This document shows, piece by piece, positions 8,950-18,240 of a DNA stretch of 64,000 nucleotides. The notes under the pieces were generated by a model. The model saw only the letters and a list, made by a program, of their open reading frames with translations. It ran no database searches and was not told where the DNA came from. This DNA is from Bacteroidota bacterium (GTDB lineage Bacteria; Bacteroidota; Bacteroidia; Bacteroidales; Lentimicrobiaceae), in assembly GCA_009773455.1 (NCBI GenBank), contig WSXU01000016.1:20972-84971 (forward strand), read 5' to 3'. The number at the start of each line of letters is the position of its first letter. Position 1 is the stretch's first letter. The translations under genes were made by a program, and so were the position numbers.

Positions 8950-9721
8950 GATGAGTGATGGGTTACAAGGGTTTGTTTATAGCGGAAGAGCGATGGAGCG
9001 ACTTCAGCGCTAATTGCCTGTCCGGGGTTTGAATGAGCACGGCCACTCCCCTTCATCAACTTTCAGAATAATTTTCAAGATATTAGATTAGATTTAATAT
9101 CAATACTCCGGAGATAGGCATTCCATTTCCACGTTAGGAAAATAAATTTCCACGTGTGGAAAATAAGATTTCTACGTGTGGAAAATAAATTTCCTCAGCA
9201 GGAAAATCAATATCACCACAGATATTCTATGTATGTATATTATTTTCATTGAGAATCATCATTCCTGTATGATATAATGATAATGATGGATAACTTAACT
9301 TAAGATAAATATTTTAAATATAAATCAACAATACATAAATAAAGCCACCGGAATTGGTTATCTTCGTTTGAAGAATATCGATTTTTAGATGAGTTGTGCT
9401 GATTGAAAACGACTTTGGTTTACATAGTTGTTTGGTAAGATATATGAGATTACCTTCGGTGAACTCTCCGCCTCAGGCGGATCGGTTCTTCGCTAACGCT
9501 CAGAAAGACTTTGATTTACCAGGCTCCCTCCTTCTAACTCTATTGTATTGTCATTCTGAACGTAACATCGTGAAGAAAAGAATCTCAAGTGTAATTTTTT
9601 ATAAGTTTACCGAACAATACTGTTTGGTTTATTAGAATTACGATTTTAATTGGAGGGTTCAAAAATATAACTACAATCCGATAAACAACCAGCAATTATT
9701 ATTGAAAAAAAACCAATCGCC
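8950..9721. other. Gene-free region with repeat-like sequence
   Basis: Besides the palindromic tandem array at 9125-9209, the region is A+T-rich. A 79-codon frame at 9396-9635 contains translated strings such as PPQADRFFANAQ and CHSERNIVKKRISS. These resemble dispersed non-coding repeats of Bacteroidota genomes (the CHSERSEES type), so I do not call it a gene. Confidence 0.5.
9125..9209. repeat. Four-unit 21-bp palindromic tandem repeat
   Basis: Four units of 21 bp (9125-9145, 9146-9166, 9168-9188, 9189-9209) follow each other with at most one extra base. Each has the plan ATTTCC-centre-GGAAAATAA, so each can fold into a small hairpin. The centre differs between units: ACGTTA, ACGTGT, ACGTGT and TCAGCA. 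The outer arms are conserved better than the centres. No gene covers the array. Confidence 0.85.
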
Positions 9722-10192
9722 ATGAACTATAAAACAACTTTAATTGCAATGATTTTACTATCATTATTTTTTGATTCTCACTGTCAGGAGATACAAAAGA
9801 GGATCAATAAGAATGCGGTCCGATTCGATTTTTCATCACTAATCCTTGTGAATTCATTTTCCATTAATTATGAAAGGACAGTGATCTATAAAGAATACTT
9901 TAAAACCAATCTGAATGCCGGGTTTGGAGGTTGGGCCTTTTCAGACGTCGATCATTTTGACACATATTGGGGTTTGCCTTTTTCTATAAATATTATGGCA
10001 GGAAAGAAACATCATTTCGATTTTCATTATGGAAAAGTCATCCTTGCTCCGTTTGGGAAGATTGAAAACATGACAAGGTTTTATCCAAATATAGATATTG
10101 GTTATCGTTATCAGGATTTTAATAAAAATTCATTTTTCCGTTTTTTCATTGGAATAAATGGTGTTGGCTTCGGATTTGGAGCTAGATTATAA
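9722..10192 (+). CDS. Small exported beta-barrel-like protein, 156 aa
   Basis: A signal peptide (MNYKTTLIAMILLSLFFDSHC, cleavage near Q22) is followed by alternating hydrophobic/aromatic beta strands such as FSINYERTVIYKEYF, HHFDFHYGKVILAP and IDIGYRYQDF, and it ends in a glycine-rich strand (GVGFGFGARL). This fits a small outer-membrane barrel of about eight strands, as is common in Bacteroidota. The gene is A+T-rich and codes with many AT-ending codons, unlike the peptidase and peroxidase genes to its left. No neighbour shares a transcript with it. Function unknown. Confidence 0.72.
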   Translation: MNYKTTLIAMILLSLFFDSHCQEIQKRINKNAVRFDFSSLILVNSFSINYERTVIYKEYFKTNLNAGFGGWAFSDVDHFDTYWGLPFSINIMAGKKHHFDFHYGKVILAPFGKIENMTRFYPNIDIGYRYQDFNKNSFFRFFIGINGVGFGFGARL

Positions 10193-10786
10193 GCATTAAG
10201 CAATACACAATAGGGCAAACTACTCTCCAACCTGCACATCAGCTGACCCAGTCAACGGATTCTGAGTCAGATCGCCCTCCCACCTATGCGTTTGGGCAGA
10301 TGCGGAGGTGTGATCTGGACTTACGCCGGTTTTCCGTTCCTCCCCGACGATATGCGATTCTGTCTGTTTTAGTCTGTCACCTGATGTGTGCAACATATCT
10401 TGGTTCATTTTCTTCTCCTTTCAGGCCAGTAACAATGGTAAACAATCCGGGATTAATACCGTTCAGCGCAGCCTGGCTTGTTCCGTCATCACTGGCAGGA
10501 AGTTAGAAGGGTGATTACTTCATCATAAATGGCAATATACACGCAACCAAAATCTCAAATTATGTACTATATTTGATCTGGGTTGCAAAATCTTTTAACC
10601 TGACCAATTAGGCTTAACCAGTTAAAAGCCCGACAGATCCCTTTCTTGATTGCGTTATTATTGATAGCGCTGTTTTTGGTACCCGGGAAGCTTTATATTT
10701 AAAATGCAACTGATAATCCGGTATTAGCCAATTCGAAAAAAACATTTTTCAGAGGTAAGTAAATAAAGTACCAATAATTGGAAAAC
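10193..10786. other. Intergenic region with an unexplained G+C-richer segment
   Basis: About 590 bp lie between the barrel-like gene and the signalling operon. The part 10210-10510 is richer in G+C than its surroundings and is open for over 60 codons on both strands (10220-10408 minus and 10300-10506 plus), but neither frame has a recognisable domain. It may be a remnant of another element. A TATATTTG string at 10568-10575 could be a -7 element for the downstream operon with a leader of about 200 bases. Confidence 0.45.
10568..10575 (+). promoter_or_regulatory. Possible -7 element of the CheB-CheR/kinase operon
   Basis: TATATTTG fits TAnnTTTG. The distance to the ATG at 10787 is long (about 210 bp), and no -33 TTTG is evident, so this is tentative. 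Confidence 0.3.
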
Positions 10787-13513
10787 ATGAAAAAAGGTAA
10801 CACCAATAAAGAAGATTCTGTTTCTCAACCTTCGGAGCGGAATATTTCAAATAAGATCAGTTTCCCAATTGCAGGTATTGGCGCCTCGGCAGGAGGATTG
10901 GAAGCATTGGAACTATTTTTCGGAAATGTGCCCAAAAATTGCGGAATAGCTTTCGTGGTTATTCAACATCTCGACCCAAATCACACTGGAATTATGCCCG
11001 AACTTTTGCAGCGGATTACCACTATGAAAGTGCTACAGGTAAAAGATCAGATGCAGGTGCAGGCTAATCATGTATATGTAATACCGCCAAACAAAAGCAT
11101 GTCTGTTTTAAACGGTTGTTTGCATTTGTTTGAACCTGTCGAGTTGCGTGGGTTGCGACTGCCGATAGATTATTTTTTCCGTTCATTGGCCGAAGACCAA
11201 AACGAAAAAAGCATTGGTATAATTCTCTCGGGTATGGGCAGCGACGGCAGTCTGGGACTAAAAGCGATAAAAGAAAAAAACGGCATCGTGGCAGTGCAGG
11301 ACCCATCAACCGCCAAATTTGATGGCATGCCGCAAAGTGCTGTAAATCATGTTATTGTTGATATTGTGGCATCAGCAACAGAACTACCCTCAAAATTAAT
11401 TTCATTTCTCAAACTCAGTCCTGCAATTGCGCAGAAAGTCATAATTGATGATAAAAGCAAAAGCAATCTCGAAAAAATAATTATTTTGCTGCGGGCACAA
11501 ACCGGCCACGATTTTTCGCAGTATAAAAAAAACACCTTGTTACGGCGTATCGAACGACGCATGAACGTTCATCAAATTGACAAAATTTCAAATTACGTCC
11601 GGTTTTTGCAGGAAAATCCAAAAGAACTGGATATACTATTTAAAGAGTTATTGATAGGCGTAACCAATTTTTTCCGCGACACTGCCGTTTGGAAAAAACT
11701 CAAAGAAAAAGTGTTACCCGACTTATTTAATGAATTACCCAACGGACACACTTTAAGAGCCTGGATTACGGGCTGTTCAACAGGTGAAGAAGCCTATTCG
11801 CTGGCAATAGTTTTTAAGGAAGCATACGAAACAGTAAAACACAAAAAAACCTTCACATTACAAATATTTGCCACAGACATTGATAGCGATGCTATTGAGA
11901 TCGCCAGAAAAGGATTTTTCAACGAAAATATTGCTGCCGATGTTTCGCCCGAGCGGATGAGCCGGTTTTTTACAAAAGACGAAAACGGTTTTCGAGTAAA
12001 TAATGGTATACGCGAAATGGTGGTATTTGCATCTCATGATGTGATAAAAGACCCTCCATTCACCAAATTAGACCTGCTTTCGTGCCGCAATTTATTAATT
12101 TACCTGGAACCCGAATTGCAAAAAAAACTGATGAATTTGTTTCATTACAGTCTCAGTGCCGGTGGAGTGATGGTGCTTGGCAGTGCTGAAAACGAAAACT
12201 CACAGAACAATCAATTTGTTCCGCTCGATTCCAAATTGAAACTTTACAAACGCTCTGTCATTCCCTCGACCAATGAAATGATTGACTTTCCAAGTTCATT
12301 TACCCATTCAAAAGCAATAAAACCCAAAGAAACAAAACCAGCAAAAGTGGCAGAAAATATTCAAATCCTTACCGACCAATTGCTATTGCATCGTTTTGCA
12401 CCCACCAGTGTGCTGATTAACTCCGAAGGCGATATATTATACATTACAGGCAAAACAGGCAAATATTTAGAACCCGCAGCCGGCAAAGCGAACTGGAACA
12501 TTTATGCCATGGCACGCGAAGGTTTACGCAACGAACTTCCGGGAGCAATACGCCGGGCTAAACAAAATTACGATGCAGTAAAATTACATACTATAAAAGT
12601 TGGAACAAACGGCGGAACTCAGTTTGTTGATGTAACAATTCAACTCATAGAAAAGCCAGATGCTCTGAAAGGTACAATCATTATTATCTTTTATGATGTG
12701 ACAAATATTCCAAGATCAACCATCGGCAAAACAAAAAAAGGAAATCTTTCAACCATTCGGGAACAGGAATTAGCCCTTGAATTGCAACGCGCCAACGAAG
12801 AGTTGCAAAGCACACGCGAAGAGATGCAGACCACACAGGAAGAATTAAAATCGTCGAATGAAGAAATGCAATCAACCAACGAAGAACTTCAATCGACCAA
12901 CGAAGAACTTACCACATCGAAGGAAGAGATGCAAAGCCTGAACGAAGAACTGCAAACCGTTAATATTGAATTGCAAAGCAAGATAAACGAATATATGGTT
13001 GCCAGCAACGACATGAAAAACCTGCTGAACAGCACCGATATTGCCACCCTGTTTCTCGACAAAGAATTAAATATCCGTCGCTTTACCGACACAATTACAA
13101 AATTATTCAAATTACGACCTGCCGATATTGGCCGGCCATTTACCGATATGGTTACCGATTTGCAATACCCCGAAATAGCCAGCCATGCTCTTGAAGTATT
13201 ACGAACGCTTGTGTTTAAAGAAACCGATATTTCAACCAACGACCAGCGGTGGTTTACCGTTCGCATAATGCCCTACCGCACCCACGACGACCACATTGAT
13301 GGGCTGGTACTCACATTTATTGAAATTACGAAATCAAAAAAACCGGAAGCCGAATCAGCAATAGCAAACAAAAGTGAAAGGGGAAAGCATGCATCAGATT
13401 TAATAATCGCTGATCAGGAAGTTATTTTTCAGCATGACGAGAATGAAAAATTACAAGCCAAATTAAATCAGGCAATTGAGCTGCTAAAAAAACATAATCT
13501 GTATGAATCATGA
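10787..13513 (+). CDS. CheB-CheR-PAS fusion protein (chemotaxis-type methylesterase/methyltransferase)
   Basis: Residues about 25-215 form a CheB methylesterase domain with the triad Ser34 (GASAGG), His61 (IQHLDP) and Asp153 (GMGSDG). Residues about 225-490 form a CheR methyltransferase, with the N-terminal helical part and the SAM-binding motif WITGCSTGEEAYS. A PAS-like segment (about 530-640) is followed by a very regular coiled coil of NEELQSTNEEL-type heptads (about 665-740) and a final PAS domain (about 745-860). I start at the ATG at 10787; the frame is also open to a TTG at 10778. The CheB part lacks a receiver domain. The stop overlaps the next gene as ATGA, so the two are translationally coupled. 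No chemoreceptors are nearby. Such fusions are known in Bacteroidota as stand-alone signalling proteins that may methylate or demethylate unknown targets. Confidence 0.92.
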   Translation: MKKGNTNKEDSVSQPSERNISNKISFPIAGIGASAGGLEALELFFGNVPKNCGIAFVVIQHLDPNHTGIMPELLQRITTMKVLQVKDQMQVQANHVYVIPPNKSMSVLNGCLHLFEPVELRGLRLPIDYFFRSLAEDQNEKSIGIILSGMGSDGSLGLKAIKEKNGIVAVQDPSTAKFDGMPQSAVNHVIVDIVASATELPSKLISFLKLSPAIAQKVIIDDKSKSNLEKIIILLRAQTGHDFSQYKKNTLLRRIERRMNVHQIDKISNYVRFLQENPKELDILFKELLIGVTNFFRDTAVWKKLKEKVLPDLFNELPNGHTLRAWITGCSTGEEAYSLAIVFKEAYETVKHKKTFTLQIFATDIDSDAIEIARKGFFNENIAADVSPERMSRFFTKDENGFRVNNGIREMVVFASHDVIKDPPFTKLDLLSCRNLLIYLEPELQKKLMNLFHYSLSAGGVMVLGSAENENSQNNQFVPLDSKLKLYKRSVIPSTNEMIDFPSSFTHSKAIKPKETKPAKVAENIQILTDQLLLHRFAPTSVLINSEGDILYITGKTGKYLEPAAGKANWNIYAMAREGLRNELPGAIRRAKQNYDAVKLHTIKVGTNGGTQFVDVTIQLIEKPDALKGTIIIIFYDVTNIPRSTIGKTKKGNLSTIREQELALELQRANEELQSTREEMQTTQEELKSSNEEMQSTNEELQSTNEELTTSKEEMQSLNEELQTVNIELQSKINEYMVASNDMKNLLNSTDIATLFLDKELNIRRFTDTITKLFKLRPADIGRPFTDMVTDLQYPEIASHALEVLRTLVFKETDISTNDQRWFTVRIMPYRTHDDHIDGLVLTFIEITKSKKPEAESAIANKSERGKHASDLIIADQEVIFQHDENEKLQAKLNQAIELLKKHNLYES

Positions 13514-16500
13514 AAAAGCAAAACAAAAGTTTAACCGATGCTGCTTTGCTTCGCCAAAAGGCAGAAGAACAAATGAAACTGCGGAAATCGGGAACAAATA
13601 AAACTGTTTCTGAAGCAGACCTGCTGAAGCTGATATACGAATTGGAGGTTCATCAGATTGAGCTTGAATTGCAAAACGAAGAATTGGTAATAGCAAAAGA
13701 AAAGGCAGAACTTGCAGAAGAGAAATATACCGAATTGTATGATTTTGCGCCATCGGGATATCTTACGCTTTCGAAAACCGGGGAAATTAAAGAACTTAAT
13801 TTTTCTGCCGCAAGCATGCTTGGCAAGGAGCGCTCAAAACTGATCGAAAAGCGATTTGATTTTTTTGTTTCGATTGACACGCAAACGACATTTGATCTTT
13901 TTTTACTCGATGTTTTTACAAGCAAAGTAAAACAAACCTGCGAGGTAATTATTGCAACCGATGGCAACTTGCCAATATATGTAAATATCGACGGTATTGT
14001 TAGTCAGGATATTGAATTTTGCCTGCTGACAATCACTGATATTACTGAAAGAAAACGTGAGGAAAGAAATTTATTGGACGAGAAAGAACATGTTGAAGTA
14101 AGCGAAAATAAATTCAGGACGTTGTCGGAAAATTCTCCTGTCATTATTTACAGGATACTACTTAAACCTACTTTCAAATTTGATTATGTAAGTCCGGTAG
14201 TAACAAAAATTACAGGTTATACTCCCGAAGATCATTATGCTGATCCTGAGTTAGGTTTTAAACTGGTGCATCCCGACGACCGGATTATACTTGAAGAAAC
14301 AAAACATAAAACACAGGGTGAGCCAATTATACTGCGTTGGATAACAAAAAGCGGAAAAATAATATGGACTGAACAGCGAAATGTGTTAATTTTTGATACG
14401 GCAGGCAATCCATCTGCTATTGAAGGAATTGCAACAGACATAACATTACAAAAAGAGGCAGAAGAGGCGCTGGAGAATTCGATGCAAATGCTCGAAAAAA
14501 CCATGTACAGCCTGCTTGATGCAGTGTTGATAATTGATGCCGATACTGTGAAGATTATGGACTGTAACCCAGCCGCATCAACTATCTTCGGTTACAGCAG
14601 GCAGGAGATGCTAGGGCAGACAACGGCGTTCCTGCATGTGGATGAGGCATCGTTGGAAGTTTTCAGGCAGCACCTTAATTCCGACATGAAAGCGGGAAAA
14701 GAATTCATGTTTCTGCCGGAGTTTAAGATGAAACACAAAAATGGAACTGTGTTTTTCAGTGAGCACAGCGTGGTTCCATTAAAAAACAAGCTAGGCCAGC
14801 GCATCGGGTGGGTGAGCGTAGTACGGGATATTACCGAACGGAAAAATGCAGAACTGGCTTTAATTGAAAGTGAACTTTTTGCCAATACCATTGCCAGCAG
14901 CACTCCGGCACTGCTATATCTGTATGATTTTGAAAAAGAGGAAAATATATGGACCAATGATGCTCATAAGCGCTTTTTTGAGGAAATAAACAAAAATGCC
15001 GGAGGGATGCAGTTTGATGAGATTGTACAGCTTATACATCCTGATGATATTAATTCAGTAGTTGCACATCAAAGTGAATTGAATGATACAGAAAGCATAT
15101 CGCGTTTTAACACTGAAATAAGGATAAAATGTAAGGACTCCTGGAAATGGATGACACATGTTGTTAAAGTGTTTAAAACAGATAACACCGGAAAACCTTT
15201 GCAGTTGCTTGGTGCTTTGTTTGATATTGATGAGATAAAAAGGACTCAACAGAATTTGCTGGATGCAAAGGAAAGAGCTGAAGAAAATGAAAACTTTTTC
15301 CGCAGCATTTTTGAAAATTCCCCGGTTGGTAAATCACTCACAGGTTTGGACGGCTCTTTAAAAACGAATAAGGCATTTAGTGATATTCTGGGTTATTCAT
15401 TTGATGAATTTCAGAAGTTTAATATGAAAGACATTACTCATCCTGATGATCTTCAAAAATCACTTGATGTTATTGAAAACTTATTAAAAGGTGAAGAATC
15501 GGTCATTCATTTTGAAAAAAAATACATCCATAAAAACGGATCAATTGTTTACTCAGAAGTGGCAACTACTTTGCATAAAAACAGTGATGGAAAGCCTTTG
15601 TTATTTATTACATCTGTTAATAATATAACCGAACGCAAGCAGGCAGAAGAAAAAATAATAAAAACAGGTCAGCATTATCAGGCGCTTATTGAAAAAGCCC
15701 CTGATGGTATTGCACTTATTGATGCCCAGGGGAACTTCAGATATATAAGTCCCGCAGCAAAAAAAATGTTTGGTTATGCTCAATCGGATGAAATTTCTGG
15801 CAATCCGGCCGAATCTACACATCCGGATGACTTGCAAATGGTGTTGGCAGAACTTGGAAAAATATTTGAGGACCCCGCCTATGTCCCAACCCTTGAATAT
15901 CGCTTTATCGACAAACATGGACAATGGCATTGGATAAAAACCACGTTCAGTAATTTACTCGCCAATCCTAATGTGGAATCTATTGTGTTGAATTTCCATG
16001 ATATTACCGAACATAAGCTATCCGTAGCTATGTTTAAGGATATTATTGTGAAGAATCCAATGTCAATTCAGATACTCGATATGGAGGGATTTCCGATACA
16101 GGTAAATCCGGCACATACCAAACTTTTTGGTGTTGAACCTCCATCCGACTATTCCATTTTTAAGGACAATCAATTGTTATCACTTGGATTCAGCAAATTG
16201 TTCGAACGGATTAAACGGGGAGAGGTTGTTTACTTCCCTGACTCTTATTACAATGTTCATGATGTTGACCCGTCATTTCCTGATTCTCCGGCATGGGTCA
16301 GGGCATTTGGATTTACATTAAACGACAATAACGGAAAGCCGGATAAAATAGTTTTAATGCATGAAAATATCACGGAGCGCAAAAATGCAGAAGCCCTGCT
16401 GGATGATATTATTGAAAACAATCCATTATCAATTCAGGTAGTTGATAAAGACGGGTATACGATCAGAGGAAATCCTGCATTTATTAAACTTTTTGGTTCG

Positions 16501-17913
16501 GCTCCTCCACCTGAATTTTCAATTTTTGACGATTTGAAAAGCAAAAGCCCTGATCTGGGAAAATTGGTTTCCAGGGTCAAAAACGGAGAGATTGCTCATT
16601 TGCCTGACATCTATTTCAATGCACACGATGCCATTGAAGAGGCTCCAGATATTCCTCTCTGGATCCGGGCATTGATTTTCCCATTAAAAGATATTGTGGG
16701 CAAGCCTGAACGATTTGTTTTTATGCATGAAAACATTACTGAACGTAAAATTGCCGAACAGGAACTAATTAAAGCCAAAGAACATGCCGAAGAAAGCGAC
16801 CGCCTCAAATCAGCATTCCTGGCCAATATGTCACATGAAATACGAACTCCGATGAATGGCATTCTGGGCTTTTCCGAATTGCTGAAAAACCCCGGGCTCA
16901 CAGGTAAGCAGCAGCAGGAGTATATTGGCATTATTGAGAAAAGCGGCGCCCGTATGCTCAATATCATTAATGATATTGTTGATATTTCCAAAATCGAAGC
17001 CGGTCTGATGAACGTCAGTATCAGGGAAACTGATATCAACGAGAAGATCGAATACATATATATGTTCTTTCAACCCCAGGTTGAAGAAAAAGGAATGCAG
17101 CTTCTCTTTAGAAACTCCTTACCACAAAAAGAAGCCATCATTAAAACAGACAATGAGAAAGTCAATTCAATTCTCTCCAATCTGGTTAAAAATGCCATTA
17201 AATTCAGCGAGGAAGGTTCAATAGAATTTGGATATGAACGAAAGGGTAACGACCTGGAATTTTTTGTAAAGGATACAGGCATTGGTATACCCAAAGAGAG
17301 ACAGGAAGCTATTTTTGAGCGTTTTATTCAGGCAGATATTTCGGATAAAATGGCCCGGCAGGGAGCTGGATTAGGCTTGTCGATTTCAAAAGCATATGTG
17401 GAAATGCTTGGCGGAAAAATTTGGGTAGAGAGCGAAATAGGTATCGGTACTACATTCTATTTCACCTTACCCTACAATACCGGATCAGAAGAAAAGAAAA
17501 CCGATGAAAAATCTGTTCCGGTGCAAAACGAAAACAATCTGATTGTTCCCGGATTAAAAATAGTGATCGCAGAGGACGATGAAACATCTGAAATGCTTAT
17601 TTCAATAAACATCAGAGAGTTTAGCAAGGAAATAATAAAAGTAAGATCAGGTGATGAAGTTGTAGAAGTTTGCCGCAGAAACCCGGACATTGATCTGGTT
17701 TTAATGGATATTCAAATGCCCGGGATGAACGGCTATGAAGCGACCCGGCTGATCCGGCAGTTCAATCAGAACGTTATTATAATAGCTCAGACAGCATTCG
17801 GGCTTACAGGCGACAAAAAGAAGTCAATTGAAGCCGGCTGTAATGACTATATTTCAAAACCAATAAAGAAAGATGAATTGATGGCATTAATCAATAAGTA
17901 TTTCAGGAAATAA
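13510..17913 (+). CDS. Hybrid histidine kinase with eight PAS domains, 1467 aa
   Basis: A soluble multi-sensor kinase without signal peptide or membrane segments. After an N-terminal coiled coil, eight PAS/PAC units follow, each ending in a DITERK-like signature (first near residue 180, last near 1080). Units seven (about 841-960) and eight (about 965-1080) are strongly similar to each other and look like a recent tandem duplication. The kinase core has the phospho-acceptor His1109 in SHEIRTPMNG, then N (NLVKNAIKFS), G1 (DTGIGIP) and G2 (GAGLGLS) boxes. The C-terminal receiver domain carries Asp1400 in VLMDIQMPG and the KP motif. It is coupled to the CheB-CheR-PAS gene by the ATGA overlap, so both probably act on one signal. 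No DNA-binding output gene follows. The gene is A+T-rich relative to its neighbours. Confidence 0.95.
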   Translation: MKKQNKSLTDAALLRQKAEEQMKLRKSGTNKTVSEADLLKLIYELEVHQIELELQNEELVIAKEKAELAEEKYTELYDFAPSGYLTLSKTGEIKELNFSAASMLGKERSKLIEKRFDFFVSIDTQTTFDLFLLDVFTSKVKQTCEVIIATDGNLPIYVNIDGIVSQDIEFCLLTITDITERKREERNLLDEKEHVEVSENKFRTLSENSPVIIYRILLKPTFKFDYVSPVVTKITGYTPEDHYADPELGFKLVHPDDRIILEETKHKTQGEPIILRWITKSGKIIWTEQRNVLIFDTAGNPSAIEGIATDITLQKEAEEALENSMQMLEKTMYSLLDAVLIIDADTVKIMDCNPAASTIFGYSRQEMLGQTTAFLHVDEASLEVFRQHLNSDMKAGKEFMFLPEFKMKHKNGTVFFSEHSVVPLKNKLGQRIGWVSVVRDITERKNAELALIESELFANTIASSTPALLYLYDFEKEENIWTNDAHKRFFEEINKNAGGMQFDEIVQLIHPDDINSVVAHQSELNDTESISRFNTEIRIKCKDSWKWMTHVVKVFKTDNTGKPLQLLGALFDIDEIKRTQQNLLDAKERAEENENFFRSIFENSPVGKSLTGLDGSLKTNKAFSDILGYSFDEFQKFNMKDITHPDDLQKSLDVIENLLKGEESVIHFEKKYIHKNGSIVYSEVATTLHKNSDGKPLLFITSVNNITERKQAEEKIIKTGQHYQALIEKAPDGIALIDAQGNFRYISPAAKKMFGYAQSDEISGNPAESTHPDDLQMVLAELGKIFEDPAYVPTLEYRFIDKHGQWHWIKTTFSNLLANPNVESIVLNFHDITEHKLSVAMFKDIIVKNPMSIQILDMEGFPIQVNPAHTKLFGVEPPSDYSIFKDNQLLSLGFSKLFERIKRGEVVYFPDSYYNVHDVDPSFPDSPAWVRAFGFTLNDNNGKPDKIVLMHENITERKNAEALLDDIIENNPLSIQVVDKDGYTIRGNPAFIKLFGSAPPPEFSIFDDLKSKSPDLGKLVSRVKNGEIAHLPDIYFNAHDAIEEAPDIPLWIRALIFPLKDIVGKPERFVFMHENITERKIAEQELIKAKEHAEESDRLKSAFLANMSHEIRTPMNGILGFSELLKNPGLTGKQQQEYIGIIEKSGARMLNIINDIVDISKIEAGLMNVSIRETDINEKIEYIYMFFQPQVEEKGMQLLFRNSLPQKEAIIKTDNEKVNSILSNLVKNAIKFSEEGSIEFGYERKGNDLEFFVKDTGIGIPKERQEAIFERFIQADISDKMARQGAGLGLSISKAYVEMLGGKIWVESEIGIGTTFYFTLPYNTGSEEKKTDEKSVPVQNENNLIVPGLKIVIAEDDETSEMLISINIREFSKEIIKVRSGDEVVEVCRRNPDIDLVLMDIQMPGMNGYEATRLIRQFNQNVIIIAQTAFGLTGDKKKSIEAGCNDYISKPIKKDELMALINKYFRK

Positions 17914-18240
17914 TCCGACACCAACACACCATTGAGGAATTAATCAGGCTTCTCAGGTTACCGCATGCCTGGTAAATGCATGCCATAAATCATGTGATCT
18001 GCAATTCATCAGCGGCCCTCCGTTATTTATGTGTTGCGCCCCTGTTGTGGGTAAGATTCATCATAGGGAATACTAAGTATTTCAGCGCAACGATTTCTGA
18101 AACATGTTCACTATATTTGGCTTACAAAAAGCCTATTATAGTTAACCGGCCCGGATATTCCTTACTGAAAGCAGGATACTAAGAATAATTCTGCAGATCA
18201 ATGGCCGGCAATGTAACCGTTCAGACTGACAATACTGTTT
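17914..18240. other. Intergenic region with a possible promoter
   Basis: I see no gene or terminator hairpin with a T-tract here. A TATATTTG at 18112-18119 is the only promoter-like element and may serve the ketosynthase gene at 18241, with a leader of about 115 bases. Confidence 0.45.
18112..18119 (+). promoter_or_regulatory. Possible -7 element upstream of the ketosynthase gene
   Basis: TATATTTG matches TAnnTTTG, about 120 bp upstream of the ATG at 18241. No -33 partner is visible, so it stays tentative. Confidence 0.35.

Noticed and set aside
9125..9209. CRISPR array
   Set aside because: The units are directly adjacent, palindromic and without spacers of constant length; no cas genes are nearby.
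9396..9635. 79-codon frame on the plus strand
   Set aside because: Contains strings of the CHSER type and PPQADRFFANAQ, which resemble dispersed non-coding repeats. No gene-like properties.
10220..10506. Two overlapping short frames on opposite strands
   Set aside because: Neither has a domain or a start context. Kept only as a finding about the odd segment.
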